A stretch of DNA of 64,000 bases, taken from positions 32,504,906-32,568,905 of the forward strand of contig OX463818.1 in assembly GCA_949825045.1 (NCBI GenBank), written 5' to 3'. A program made the translations under genes and the position numbers. Position 1 is the stretch's first letter; every line of letters starts with the position of its first letter. This document shows positions 33,078-43,541 of this stretch, in pieces. The notes beneath the pieces were generated by a model, which did not search any database, was not told where the DNA came from, and saw only the letters and a program-made list of their open reading frames with translations. This DNA is from Argyresthia goedartella. Its lineage: Eukaryota; Arthropoda; Insecta; Lepidoptera; Argyresthiidae.

Positions 33078-34901
33078 CTAGCGAGGGCCCCCGGGGCCCC
33101 ACTGTGCCTGTAACCGATCAGGTAGGCAGCTATACGCCAGAGGGTCCCATTGTACAAATGGCCCACGCGCCGGTTCCATTGCCACCCTACGACGCCCCCC
33201 GAAGGGGGGTGGGCGTGAATTCAACCGTGGCCGCTCCATGAGCGGGGGGGACATCACATGCGACCGACGAGGACGAGGCGACGAGCGGGGCGACAACTGA
33301 GGCGGCGTCCGAACCGCACCCGCATAGCTCGAAGGTGTCCCATGCCACCCGCCCGTTACGGCCTGCTCAACACACCCAATGTGCCGCTGAGTCGGATGCT
33401 GAGTCGCAACCGAGAACTCAGGGCCCCCCATGTGATGACCCTGAGTGCGGCCCTGCACCCCTGGGTGGCCGCGTGCTTGTGGCCCCATTGCCCGCTGAGT
33501 CGGATGCTGAGTCGCAACCGAAAACTCAGGGCCCTCCATGTGATGACCCTGAGTGCGGCCCTGCACCCTAGTACTACTCTGTGCACGTGGGGACGTTGGC
33601 CCCTGAGTTGCGCTCCGAGTCGCAAACGAATTCTCAGGGCCCCATGCCGTGTCACCCTGGATACGGCCCTGTGGTGGCTGTTGGCCGGACCGGTTCATGC
33701 ACAACAGATTGTTGTGGGCCCCACCACAATATCCGCACATTTTTGTGCGCGTGCAGTACCTAGCCATGTGTGGCCCGAGGCACAGGAAACACCAGCTCCG
33801 CTGCTTGGCCATCCGGCGCCGTCCCTGTACCCTAAGTTCCCCGAACTTATTGCAATTGGCCACAGCATGGCCAATCTGCCTACAACATGGGCAGGTCTCA
33901 CTATGTGGGGTCAATGCACTCACAGTCCCATACGACTGCCGGTTGGTGCGGTCCTTCCTCGTCGGAGGGCCCCTACTCACAGCGCTCCCGGCAGCTCTCT
34001 GTGGCTCCGAAGGATGGGTGACCGTCAACCCCAAATTCTCTGCCCGTCGAGCCTCCTCTTCCAAGAATCCGACCAAGTCGGAGAAGGCGGGCAGGTCCTC
34101 GGCCGACCTCCCGTGAGACTGTTCGAAACGAGTCTGCACGACAGCGGGTAGGCGGGAAAGTGCAATGTACAGCAGTAGGTACGACCATTCACCAACCGGA
34201 AGTCCAAGATTCTCTAGAGCCTTGGTGACGGACAACAACGGGTTCAAAACCTCCGTCTGTATGGCCCCGACCTTGTTCACAACCGGGATACTAAACAAAC
34301 GGTTCAGTTGGGCATCGGCCAACCTCCGTTTGTTATGGTAACGTCTGACCAACAATTGTCTGGCCGTTTCATAGTTACCCTCCGTAACTGTCAAATGAGC
34401 GACCAGCTCCCTAGGCTCACCCCTCAATGCTGCCACCAGCTGAGCCATCTTGACAGACTTGGTAATGTCCGATCGCATGTGCACCAAACTGTCGAACAGA
34501 TTGATGAAGCTCATCCATTCACCGGACACTCCGTCAAAAGTAGGCATAGTTATGGCCGGTAACCTGGACCCTGAACCCTGAAGCGGCAGAGGTGCTTCAA
34601 TGTCACCACCATGGCTGGACTCGCGCTGTCTACGTATGTCCGCAGCCTTCTGCGTGATAGCAGCTGCCATCTCCATACATTGGTCGACATCCCCTAGCAA
34701 CCGTGACAGCCTGTCAGGTGCGCAACCATCAACTGATTCCGCCTGCGCGGACAATTCGAGCACCCTGTTGTAACGTTCCTTAACGTCCATAGACCGCTCC
34801 AATACCACATCATGCCTATCTAAACGGTCTATCAGACCGTGTGCGGAGGAAAACCATCTGAGTTCCTTAGAAACACCCTTCTGGATTTCAGATAACGACA
34901 T
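33078..34901 (-). CDS. BEL copy A gag
   Basis: 607 codons from ATG 34901 to TAG 33078-33080, uninterrupted. An N-terminal coiled region is followed by the conserved BEL gag core (about residues 115-270: ITMPTFDGVSGEWMSFINLF, ALRGEPRELVAHL, LLVRRYHNKRRL, EWSYLLLYIALSRLP). Zinc-knuckle-like Cys/His clusters follow (CPCCRQIGHAVANC, CFLCLGPHMARYC, CGYCGGAHNNLLC). The Pro/Gln-rich tail has tandem repeats (RTQGHH, GPEFSVATQHPTQR). Gag would form the capsid and bind RNA. It appears intact in this copy. Confidence 0.92.
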   Translation of the reverse strand: MSLSEIQKGVSKELRWFSSAHGLIDRLDRHDVVLERSMDVKERYNRVLELSAQAESVDGCAPDRLSRLLGDVDQCMEMAAAITQKAADIRRQRESSHGGDIEAPLPLQGSGSRLPAITMPTFDGVSGEWMSFINLFDSLVHMRSDITKSVKMAQLVAALRGEPRELVAHLTVTEGNYETARQLLVRRYHNKRRLADAQLNRLFSIPVVNKVGAIQTEVLNPLLSVTKALENLGLPVGEWSYLLLYIALSRLPAVVQTRFEQSHGRSAEDLPAFSDLVGFLEEEARRAENLGLTVTHPSEPQRAAGSAVSRGPPTRKDRTNRQSYGTVSALTPHSETCPCCRQIGHAVANCNKFGELRVQGRRRMAKQRSWCFLCLGPHMARYCTRTKMCGYCGGAHNNLLCMNRSGQQPPQGRIQGDTAWGPENSFATRSATQGPTSPRAQSSTRVQGRTQGHHMEGPEFSVATQHPTQRAMGPQARGHPGVQGRTQGHHMGGPEFSVATQHPTQRHIGCVEQAVTGGWHGTPSSYAGAVRTPPQLSPRSSPRPRRSHVMSPPLMERPRLNSRPPPFGGRRRVAMEPARGPFVQWDPLAYSCLPDRLQAQWGPGGPR

Positions 34902-35517
34902 GATCGGAACGATACTTACTCACAATTTGCAGTAACTCAATTTTATTGGACCCTCCAGTCTATAACCCAAACGAGGGAACCCTAAACCACAACTTAAACA
35001 ATGCTGTTTTCCTTAAACAATAGGAACCGAGTTTCATATCTATATAAATTCTGTAAATACAATTTCGTTTCCCTTTATCATTATAACACACACAGATAGT
35101 CAATATTAGTTCAAGTTATAAATTGCTATAAACTGAAAACAATGCAATAGCCTGCTATCAATAGATGTAACTACCTATGTTAACCAAACATTCATTAGCA
35201 TTACTAGACCACTAATAGATTGACTAACTGGTACTTCAATGCAAATTTCAATTCACCTACAATGTACCTAAGTTGAGTACCTACTATTCTGAGTCACATC
35301 TCAGTACAACTGGTCATTTAGGGAAAACTGTAATATCTGTCTGTCTACTACCAGCAATAGACTTATAGCTTACAATACTACCAATCTATGTGGATACAGG
35401 AACAACACCAAGTTAGCTAATAACCGCCTATACCTACAGATTGATAGTCCCAAATCGTGGGTTCCTGGAGCCCTTGACGGCTGCAAATCTCAGGAAACCA
35501 CGCTCTTGCTACCAAAA
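34902..35517 (-). other. Leader of BEL copy A
   Basis: Non-coding AT-rich segment between the 5' LTR and gag. It begins with TTTTGGTAGCAAGAGCG next to the LTR, the expected primer-binding position. The same leader is at 50659-51347 in copy B, where part is duplicated. Confidence 0.8.
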
Positions 35518-36062
35518 TGTTCAGGCTTCTCGGCACCCAATGACCTCGCAGGGGCCCATCAGCTACGAGGTAGCGTAGCGATCAGATGCCAAGAAGTGTG
35601 AACGTCGGCGATTCACCGAGCTATTAATTATGAATCTATCTAACCTGGTCTGTGCTTCGGTCCCGTCAATCTCCTGTCTCTCTGCAAGGCCCGGGTGCAC
35701 CCTAGGCTCTTCTTGGTAGACAGGTTCTTCAGCCAACCAGGTATGACTGGCAGGCCAGCTTCGACGAGCACAGTGTTCCAACACAGGTTATGTTACGTGG
35801 GAAAAACCAATCGGCCACGTAAATGCGAACTTTATCTGGTTCGGGGAACCACAACACACTCAGCTATATAGACAATCCTGAGGGGAACCCGAATACATTG
35901 CAGATGGCTTGCGATTTAATTTCAATGCCCTAATCAATACGCGTTACATTGCGAGGGCTTTTTTCTGTCAGTTGTCAAAAAAAACTGCTAGGTTGGCAGC
36001 AACGTCAAATTCAAAATGGCCGTTCCGAAACCATCGATCGAATATCGATTTGGAATCGAACA
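35518..36062 (-). repeat. 5' LTR of BEL copy A
   Basis: 545 bases, TGTTCAGG to CGAACA on the plus strand, followed by the target duplication TAGTC. Confidence 0.95.
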
Positions 36063-36085
36063 TAGTCAAATGCCTTTGTAAGGTC
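36063..36085 (-). pseudogene. CR1/Jockey-like LINE (segment 3, short)
   Basis: Encodes MDLTKAFDYV-type sequence (RT catalytic block with first Asp), interrupted on one side by BEL copy A and on the other by a LINE with an AAT tail. Confidence 0.8.
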
Positions 36086-36087
36086 CA

Positions 36088-36120
<33 letters not shown>

Positions 36121-36530
36121 TCATTTATTTCAGACAATTTAGGTCCATATAAAAACAGACAAAAACAAGAACAAAAGGGTGTTAGTAACAATTATAAACT
36201 TAACTATGTTAGTACTTAGCATTACTATTTACATGGATCAGAGTCCAATGCGCCAAGAATCGACCGTCAGATCGATCCGCTATTCCGCGCAGGATGCCGT
36301 TGGTGCTGGCGCGCAGCCTGTCGAGCTTACCGGCGCAGCGCGCGCGCAGCGTGGCATGAAACCCGTCGGCGCGCGCACGCGCGAACATATCCGACGCACT
36401 GCACCAGCGCGGCAGCCGCAACAGCACCCTCAGAGCGTTGTTGTACTGGACACGAAGGGCGCTAAGCGACTTTCGCGTGTAATTAGTCCATAGGCTGCCG
36501 CATAATGATGTCACAGGTGTACCTATATCA
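36086..36530 (-). mobile_element. 5'-truncated LINE with (AAT)n tail
   Basis: An (AAT)n run at 36090-36119 marks the 3' end. Minus-strand 36514-36209 encodes the end of a LINE reverse transcriptase region (LRVQYNNALRVLLRLPRWCS, FHATLRARCA). It is GC-rich and different from the surrounding LINE. It inserted into segment 3/4 of that LINE. Confidence 0.8.
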
Positions 36531-36826
36531 ACATTTTCATTATTTTGTGTAAAAAGTCATATACCGCCATATTCATATTTTTGTTTCTCCTAATTCCCTT
36601 CCGTTCATTCAGTTTGTCAGATAAAGTTTGTCATAAATAACCTTTTCAAATATTTTTGAAAAAATAGGTATAAGGGCAAGCGGTCTATAGAAATTAATAT
36701 TTTCCCTATCATTTTTTTAATGAGTGGCTTTACAACTGTCATTCTCAGACGTTAGGGAAAAATACCGTTTTCTATACTAATATTAACTATGTAGCTGATA
36801 ACAGGCGCTATTATAGAACTTACAAC
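36531..36826 (-). pseudogene. CR1/Jockey-like LINE (segment 4, RT start)
   Basis: On the minus strand fragments read ISYIVNISIENGIFP, RMTVVKPLIKK and a FSKIFEK-like block in several frames. This is the beginning of the RT domain of the same LINE that continues at 36085, 30857 and 30090. It is abruptly joined at 36827 to another LINE. Confidence 0.75.
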
Positions 36827-37400
36827 TTACAACACTCGGAAGCGGCGATTCTTCAGGAAGGAGGCGATGATCTGGACCAGTCTTCTTGGGGCTGGAGTCG
36901 TCGACAATTTGTACAGCAACCCCTCGTGCCATACTCTGTCAAACGCCTTCTCCATGTCCAGGAGTACTGCGACAGTGTATTCCTTCTTGTTTAAACAAAC
37001 CGTCATGTCATTCAGTACTCTGGTGAGCTGAAGCGTCGTAGAATGCTCGGGCCTGAAGCCGAACTGTTCTGGGCGCGGCTGGATGTGGGGCAGTAGCTTC
37101 GCCAGCAGGAGTTTCTCAAACACCTTTGAGATGGTACTCAGTAGAGTTATCGGCCGATAGCTCTCAGGCAGCTTGGAGTCCTTGCCCGGCTTGGGCAACA
37201 TGATGACCAAGCCCTCCTTCCATTGGGTTGGGAAGTGGCCCGTGCGCAAGATACCGTTAAACAGGCGCGTAACGGCCGCCACAGTACGTGGCGGCAAATG
37301 TAGCAGCGCCATGTTAGGTATGCGGTCTGCGCCCGGGGCTTTCCTGGGCTTGGTACGTCTGAATGCACGCGTGATCTGGCCGGGCGTGACGACGGGCCTC
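36827..37400 (-). pseudogene. Jockey-like LINE, reverse transcriptase N-terminal part
   Basis: In the frame shifted relative to the endonuclease: KAPGADRIPNMALLHLPPRT, FPTQWKEGLVIMLPKPGKD, ESYRPITLLSTISKVFEKLL, FGFRPEHSTTLQLTRVLND and TVAVLLDMEKAFDRVWHEGL. It stops being RT after NRRFRVL at 36827. Confidence 0.9.
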
Positions 37401-38672
37401 TTCGGGAGCTATCGGCGAGGCGAAGTACTCTCGCAGGTGTCTCTCGACTGCTGCGACGTGCTCCACATCATCCGTAGGGTTCGGCTTGAACTGCTTCTCG
37501 AGGCATTCGGCGAAAATCTCCGCACGGTCTTGGGCTCGAAATCTTGGTAGGCCGTCGCTGCCCAGGATTGGTCGGACGGGAGTTGGAGTAGTCGACAAAT
37601 CCCGGCATAGGCGATGCACGGAGGGGACGTGGTCGCCCATGGACTCGACGTGGCGTTCCCAAAATTCTTCGGCGTGGAGATCAAGTCGGCGCTTCAGCTC
37701 TGCCGTCATGGCGTTGAGCCTGGTCTTCATCTTTGGGCAGCGGGTTTGCTGCCACTGCTTCCGGAGAGCGCGCTTATCGCGGATGAGTGCGCGTAGCTCA
37801 GCAGAAAGAGTATTGGGCTTCCCCCCGCGAGCTACGGTGTGCGATGATAGGTCGAGCGCGTCTCGGATCTGGGTGGTTAGCAGCGATGCCAGGCGGTCAA
37901 CGTCTTCCGGCTGGTTGACTGGACATGTGGTCGAAGACTGGTCGAGGGCGGCGGTGAAGGCGCCCCACTGGTAGCGTCGGCGTGATGCTGGCGGAGAGAC
38001 CCGTGTGGGCAGGTCCGCCAGGACGAGAAGTACTGGCCTGTGGTCCGATGGGAGGTCAGGGAGAACCTCCTGGCTCGGCGGTGTCCGGAGACCTCTGACG
38101 ACCACGACGTCGATGATGTCCCATCCGGCCCGCGTGTCGAAGTGGGTGGGCTCGTCGGGGCCGATGACGTCGTAGTTGTGGCTCACGGAGTCGGCATGGA
38201 TGGCGCGTCCAGCTGGGCACACCCTGGTGGAGTTCCAGGCGGTGTGCTTGGCGTTGAGGTCGCCGGCGACAAGTGTCGGGTGCGGCGACTGTAGCAGCCC
38301 CCGTAGCTCGGCGGTGCGGATTGGTGTACTGGGGGGCTTGTAGGCGGCGTAGAGTCGCAGCACCTCGCCGGCGACCTGGAGGTCGACGCCCAAAGCATAT
38401 AGGGATGAATACTCCTGGGCGTCGATGAGCTGGTGGACGATCTTCCTGCCGACGATAACTGCCAAGCCTCGAAAGGTCCGGCCGCTGGAGGTCTTCTCGT
38501 CCTTGCGGTAGACGAAGTAGCCGGGCAGCGACAGCTTGTCGCTTCCGGAAAGGTGTGTCTCGCTGATGAGCATCACGTCGACGCGGTAGTCCCTCAGGAA
38601 CACGTGGAGCAGCCGCTTCTTCCCTGTCAGCGACTGCGCGTTCCAATGGACGACCCTGAGCGGCTCATGCAT
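37314..38672 (-). pseudogene. Jockey-like LINE ORF2, AP-like endonuclease
   Basis: Starts at ATG 38672, overlapping the ORF1 stop within ATGCATGA. It encodes LRVVHWNAQSLTGKK, VMLISETHLSGS, PHPTLVAGDLNAKHTAWNS, WDIIDVVVVRG and LPSDHRPVLLVL. These are the full set of endonuclease motifs (N, E, GDLNA, D, SDH). The frame fails near 37400, where RT would begin; the published frame end at 37314 is a shadow of the shift. Confidence 0.92.
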
Positions 38673-40851
38673 TGCGGAGCAGAGCGGTGAGTCTGCCCAG
38701 GGCAGTGGGGTCGCTGAGGATGGCGAGCAGGGCTGTGAGGTGCCCCAAGTCCTGCTGCCCTATCGCCGCAGCCGGAGTGGCGGCGCCAGCGGCGGCCGCA
38801 GTCTCGCTGGCGGCGAGAGTAGCCGCCGCGGCGCCGGCGGCAGGTGGAGCCGTCGCCTTCTTCTTCTTCTTCCCCCCCCGCTTCGTCTTCTGCCTGGGGG
38901 CTCCGTCGTTCGCCTGCGCCATAAGCGAGGCGGGCGCCGTTGGTTCCTGCAGATCGGGACGAGGCAGAGGGGGAGGCTGCACCTTCTTGGGCCCGGGCGC
39001 GTTGGTGAGCGCCACAGTGCCGGCCTTCTTGTTCCGCGCCTCCTGGCGGAACACGGGGCACGTCGCATTATTTGCCGTGTGCGGGCCACCGCAGTTGGCG
39101 CACGTCGGCGGCTGGTCTTTCGGGCGGGGGCATTCCCGCGCCGAGTGGGGACCGCCGCAACGTACGCACGCTAGGGGGCGGTGGCACATATGCGACGAGT
39201 GCCGGAATTGCTGGCACCTGTGGCACTGGGCCGGGCCCTGCTTCGAGCGCCAGGCCTCGATCTTCACCCCCGGCATGTACAAGAGCTCCGTGATCTCGTA
39301 CACAGCGCCGGGGGCACGGTCTGGATTCTTCTTCAGGCTGGCGAAGAAGATGCAGCCGGGTCTTCCTTTACGCGCCCGGATCTGCTTACAGTACTCGGCC
39401 TCCACACCGAGTTCTGCAAGCGCCGCGACTATCTCCTCCGGCGCGGTGTTAGAAGGCAGCCCGCGGATCGCCACCTTCTGGGTCTTGTCGGCCGGCAACG
39501 AGTATGAGAACCACCTCACACCGTGGTCTTTCTCCAGCCTGCACAGGTAACGTTGCACAAGCCGGTACTCATCTTCGGCCGTTGGGGTAAAGCGCACACC
39601 CTTTTGGTAGGCGCGCGCGCTGGGAGCCCGGCCGAGCTCGCTGGCTATCGCCCTGAAGTGGTCGGCCCAGTTGGGTAGGACCTCCACAATAAGGGGCGGA
39701 TAGCGCGGCTGGCGGGGCTGCTGTGGCGCTGCGCCTCCCGACGGGGCGGCGGTGGCGGTGGCAATCGCGGCTGCGGTTTGGGCGGCGGCAGTGGCAGGCG
39801 GCGTTGGGCGGGCGGGCGGCATTGGGCGGGCGGGCCCTATCGCGGGTGCGGTGGCGTGCGGGTTCGCAGGCGCAGCGGCGGGGCGCGTAGGGCGGGCGGG
39901 CACAGTCGCGGCGGTGGGCGGGTTCGCGGGGGCGGCGGCGGGGCGCGTAGGGCGGGCGGGCACTATCGCGGGCGCTGCGGCGGAGCGCGTGGGGCGGGCG
40001 GGCACTCGCGACGTGGTCGCCGACGGGGCGGGCGGACGCGCGGTTGGCGGCACCGGGTGCCTCACTGAACGGGGGGGGGACGCGATGCTGGGGCGCGGTG
40101 CCCCAGACACGGTGGATGCGGTCGCGGCCGCCGCGGCAAACGACACTGTAGGAGAGCACTTATTAGGTAAAACACTCGTACCTGTTTGTGTTGAAGCACT
40201 CTCATAGTCACTCGCGGCGGCGGACAGTCTAGGGGCGGGGGCGGGTGCCTGAAGCGTGCCCGTCCAGGGCGACAGCGACGGCATGTCGAGGCCCGTCTTC
40301 CTCGGCGGCGGCTGGTTCGTCGGTGGCGGGGTCGGTGAGTCCGCAAGCTGGACTCGCTTTCCATCTCCTCGGAGACGCAGCTCGTCGCTCGGGCTTTCGC
40401 TACGCGGGCGCCTCGTCCCGCGGGTTGGTGGCAGCACCAAAGGCTGCATTTTCGCCTGCTCCACTAATTGCGCGTCGAGAAGCTCGGCGCCGATACAAGC
40501 CGTGGGCTTGCCCGACAGGGCAGCGCGGCTTGCGGCGACGTATGCCTCCATGGCACGAAGTAGTCCCGCCGAAAACAGGTTGGCTTGAGCGGCCCGAATT
40601 AAATATAATTCGTCCAGCTCAAGCTCTGCCCTCGGGGACACAGGACGCCGCACCAAGGGCGACCCGTACTCCGTCGACGTGGAGATAGGGAGCAGGCCTT
40701 CTAGTGATGCCGATCGCTGCGTACGGCGCCGGCGCGGGGTTTCGCCCAGCGGCGGGCTGTTCGCATTCACGGCATCGTCACTGTCACTAACACAACCACT
40801 CACAATGTCACTAGCACTGTAGCCCTTAAAAGGGCTTTTGGGTTCGTCCAT
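38665..40851 (-). CDS. Jockey-like LINE ORF1 (gag-like, zinc knuckles)
   Basis: 728 codons uninterrupted. Residues 1-380 are low-complexity and Pro/Ala-rich with tandem AARPTRPAAAPAN-like repeats. About 390-540 is an RNA-binding/PRE-C2HC-like region (GVRWFSYSLPADKTQKVAIR, EEIVAALAELGVEAEYC). Three CCHC knuckles follow (CHRCQQFRHSSHMC, CVRCGGPHSARECP, CANCGGPHTANNATC). ORF1 proteins of this clade bind element RNA. It is intact although the element is dead. Confidence 0.92.
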   Translation of the reverse strand: MDEPKSPFKGYSASDIVSGCVSDSDDAVNANSPPLGETPRRRRTQRSASLEGLLPISTSTEYGSPLVRRPVSPRAELELDELYLIRAAQANLFSAGLLRAMEAYVAASRAALSGKPTACIGAELLDAQLVEQAKMQPLVLPPTRGTRRPRSESPSDELRLRGDGKRVQLADSPTPPPTNQPPPRKTGLDMPSLSPWTGTLQAPAPAPRLSAAASDYESASTQTGTSVLPNKCSPTVSFAAAAATASTVSGAPRPSIASPPRSVRHPVPPTARPPAPSATTSRVPARPTRSAAAPAIVPARPTRPAAAPANPPTAATVPARPTRPAAAPANPHATAPAIGPARPMPPARPTPPATAAAQTAAAIATATAAPSGGAAPQQPRQPRYPPLIVEVLPNWADHFRAIASELGRAPSARAYQKGVRFTPTAEDEYRLVQRYLCRLEKDHGVRWFSYSLPADKTQKVAIRGLPSNTAPEEIVAALAELGVEAEYCKQIRARKGRPGCIFFASLKKNPDRAPGAVYEITELLYMPGVKIEAWRSKQGPAQCHRCQQFRHSSHMCHRPLACVRCGGPHSARECPRPKDQPPTCANCGGPHTANNATCPVFRQEARNKKAGTVALTNAPGPKKVQPPPLPRPDLQEPTAPASLMAQANDGAPRQKTKRGGKKKKKATAPPAAGAAAATLAASETAAAAGAATPAAAIGQQDLGHLTALLAILSDPTALGRLTALLRNA

Positions 40852-41150
40852 AGCGGCGTGCTATGGACGAGCTGGCATCACGAAAGGGTTACACACCAGG
40901 CACGACCTTAGGCAGAGCCGGCGTCCGTCCCGATGTGATAATCCCCTCCGTGAACACTCGCGGCGCGGGTATCGCGATCGCGGCGCGCACGGGCGCGTGT
41001 TGCACACGTTCGCTTCGCACGAAGCGGCGGGTGAACTGCAGCGGGACGGCGAAGTGGAGATCCGTGTGCGCGACGGTCGAAACTATCCAAAAACTACTAA
41101 AATCGTGATAGTGCTTGATATGTTACTTCAAAAGTCAAACCATACCGCGA

Positions 41151-42169
41151 TGTAGACTACTGCTACTAACACCATCTATCGGCAACAAACTAAATTAAAC
41201 AGACATAAGATCTAACTGAAACAGTAACTGTTTGACAATAAATATATTTTATGATAATAAATATATATTTAAGCAAACCCGAAGTTGGTTTTATTTCATT
41301 TCATGTTTAATAATAGAAATTCAATAGAAGTAGCTTTTTTTAAACAATATATCGGATTACTATTATAAAACAGCTTGTGAAATCAATAAAATCAATTGTA
41401 AACTCAATCATGATATTTCATATAATAAAATTCCTGAATAAATTTCGTTCATTCAACATTCACTTCCGGCAGTTCATTCACTTATTCCCTTCACTACAAA
41501 TGTCAAATTTTATGGTTTGTTAATGAGGTTTGCCATCTAGGGACAAATGGACTATATAGCATCACGTCTCTCCCTCTCTCTAACACGCTTTACAAGATGG
41601 CAGCGTTAGTTCCGATTTTGGCCACGCGCCAAACTTTCTTCTGTCGAATTGACAGCTTCAAATGTCAATGTCAATAGCAAACGTCATAAAGATGCAAGAT
41701 GGCTGACGTTAGTGTTGTCAGCGTAAACGTTGACACTGTCTCGCGGTCCATTTCACACAAAAATAAAATTTCACGAATAGTTACTCATAGCAATAATTTT
41801 TACGATACCGATCATCGGCAAATACGAGTATAACGATAACCTGTGGTTTACGGTTATCGGCATCGGTATCGTTGCATCGCCAATTAATATATACCTATAT
41901 AAAAGTAAAATACACGTAGCTCATAAATGTCTCCACCGAGGGCCTTTACCGGATACGAGTTATTATCGACAATAATATCGACATTCACCCAAACTCTATT
42001 GAAACAAGTCCGTCGAATAAAATATCAGATCATAGACTCAAGCGTTTAGAGGACTGTCAGACGACAAACTAGCAACTATCCACGAGTGTTTCTTCTTTTC
42101 GTCTCATATTTTGGTGTGGCTGTGGGACTGGTTACCACTTATCTGCAATACAACCGTGAGTATATGTAC
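41151..42169. other. POSH intron, nothing coding
   Basis: AT-rich to 41480, then a stretch with repeated TGTCAAATTT/CAAATGTCAATGTCAA motifs (41505-41700) and a CCGATCATCGG/CGGTTATCGGCATCGG palindromic stretch (41800-41885). No exon was recognised until 42170. Confidence 0.5.
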
Positions 42170-42269
42170 CTTTATCGAAGGCCAGACACCCTTCCTCGTC
42201 GGGCGCGGACATTCGGAAGTCGTACAGAGCTTTGCAGAGCGCCGTCGGAACTGGGAGTGGCACTACGAT
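42170..42269 (-). CDS. POSH: POSH exon: start of SH3-2
   Basis: The acceptor is TTATTTCAG before 42269 and the donor is AAAG then GTACAT, with the intron starting at 42169. It encodes 33 codons plus one base: VPLPVPTALCKALYDF, then RMSAPDEEGCLAFDK. CKALYDF is the standard first strand of an SH3 domain and the acidic RT loop follows. It ends in phase 1 and joins the exon at 21134 across a 21-kb intron. The phase match (G plus GC giving Gly, then AIITV) is the main reason for pairing these two distant exons. Confidence 0.92.
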
Positions 42270-42620
42270 CTGAAATAACAATATTAACACCATTGATTGA
42301 TTACACTTAGCGTTAGTATATTGTTTATATATATGTTTATGAGATTAAATCATAGTTATATTAGATTTTATCCCAAAAATTATATGGCATGATGTGATTT
42401 CACTTACTCTAACTATATCTAGTATATTCATTCAGTAGAACTAACAAAACCCAAAAAGGATGAAATCGATGGCCTAAAACGTCTGCAGGCATTTATATTT
42501 ATTGCACCAAAGTTTTAATTCGAGGGTCATCCCAAAAGAGATTAGATATTCAAAACTACAAAGTTTATTCTTTAATATTGCTATCTATTGAGCACGTATA
42601 CCCTTTTCCATCCAGCTAAA

Positions 42621-42914
42621 CTACTTGGAAAATGTCAATGACAACTCTTCTTTGGGTACCTCAGAAATTTTATAATTATAGGCAGCCAGGGCAACCATCT
42701 TCTTTTGTCTCAAATCGATTTCCTCATAATTTTTCTTTGATTTTCGGAAACAGGTAAAAATCACAGGGTACCAGGTAAGGAGAATATATCGGGTGAGAGA
42801 GTAGAGTGACATTTTACGAACTAATTTGGAAGTGTGGGGGGCGGCGTTGTCATGGTGCCAGAGCAGGTGTTGGGTTCCTGATTTTAGCCGCTTGTCACAC
42901 CAAGCTGACAACAC
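42621..42914 (-). pseudogene. Mariner transposase fragment
   Basis: 97 codons: SGTQHLLWHHDNAAPHTSKL, then a region where the usual HPPYSPDLAP motif is unrecognisable, then KNYEEIDLRQKKM and a KWM end. Only the C-terminal third is left. Confidence 0.8.
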
Positions 42915-43094
42915 TTGTGGAGCACAAACTGTCTCATATCATTCTGAGTTGACAGCTCTTTGATCCTCTAGTGCAACTGTCGCAATGTGCCCTGTCTTGC
43001 AGAAAAATTACGCAACCATTTGTTTCTGTGTGCTTCGTTTATAAATATTACGCAGAATTCCGGAGTATTCCATTTTTTTATTTATAGCTATTTA

Positions 43095-43358
43095 ATCCGA
43101 CCGAATTGCCGAGGCGTCAGTGACCCTGCCTACGAAGCCAAGGGTCCCGGGTTCGAGTCCCCGTGGGTTCAAATATTTGTTTGACGAGAACGGATGTTTG
43201 AACCCTAGTCATGGTTGTTTATCTATCTATCTAAGTATAATATTTATCGATATAAGTATGTGTATCGTCTAGTACCCAAGATACAGGGAATCCTAGTTTG
43301 GGGCTAGATCAATGTGTGTAAATAGTATCCAAGGTATTATTATTATTATTATATATTA
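43095..43358 (+). mobile_element. tRNA-derived SINE, copy 2
   Basis: Same family as 19301-19552. The A box region is TTGCCGAGGCGTCAG, the B box GGGTTCGAGTCC, the body GGTTGTTTATCTATCTATCT and GGGAATCCTAGTTTGGGGCT, and it has a (TTA)n tail. It is inserted inside the mariner element. Confidence 0.9.
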
Positions 43359-43541
43359 ATCAGCCTTCACGGTGGTGTATAACTGGCCAGTATCAATCAA
43401 ATGAGCATGGAGTATCTAATTTATTTTGGCATGACCCTCGTATCAAAACCATCCGTCTGTGATGTCAAATCCACATTTAGCCGCCTACACTGCGAATCCC
43501 ATTGTGGGGCTAGCTAAGAATGAGTGAAGATAACATATTAC

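Larger units (their letters stand above)
30858..36062 (-). mobile_element. BEL/Pao retrotransposon copy A (RT-less derivative)
   Basis: 5205 bp with LTRs at both ends and a 5-base target duplication TAGTC (30853-30857 and 36063-36067). The element is inserted in the LINE open reading frame, which resumes exactly at the duplication. Its order on the minus strand is 5' LTR, a leader with TTTTGGTAGCAAGAGCG next to the LTR, gag, TAG, then a shortened pol. Pol lacks the reverse transcriptase and the N-terminal part of the integrase. A further stop at 31947-31949 truncates it. Confidence 0.95.
36827..41150 (-). mobile_element. Jockey-like LINE, 3'-truncated within the reverse transcriptase
   Basis: Contains a 5' region (about 41150-40852), ORF1 (40851-38665), an endonuclease (38672 to about 37400) and the first part of RT (to 36827). 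GC content is high. The catalytic YADD box and 3' end are absent. One frame break lies at about 37400. The junction at 36827 joins another LINE rather than intron. Confidence 0.9.
42521..43440 (-). mobile_element. Mariner-like element, defective, with inserted SINE
   Basis: CGAGGGTCATCCCAAAA at 42521 and the reverse complement of 43423-43440 (CGAGGGTCATGCCAAAA) are matching inverted ends. On the minus strand 42914-42580 encodes LLWHHDNAAPHTSKLVRKM, the HHDNA-PH block of mariner transposases with the second catalytic Asp, followed by decayed sequence. The N-terminal half is missing. Confidence 0.83.

Noticed and set aside
33258..34151. Long plus-strand frames across BEL gag and the Jockey ORF1 (also 38672-39550, 39752-40207)
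   Set aside because: They are antisense shadows of GC-rich coding sequence with clear domains on the minus strand.
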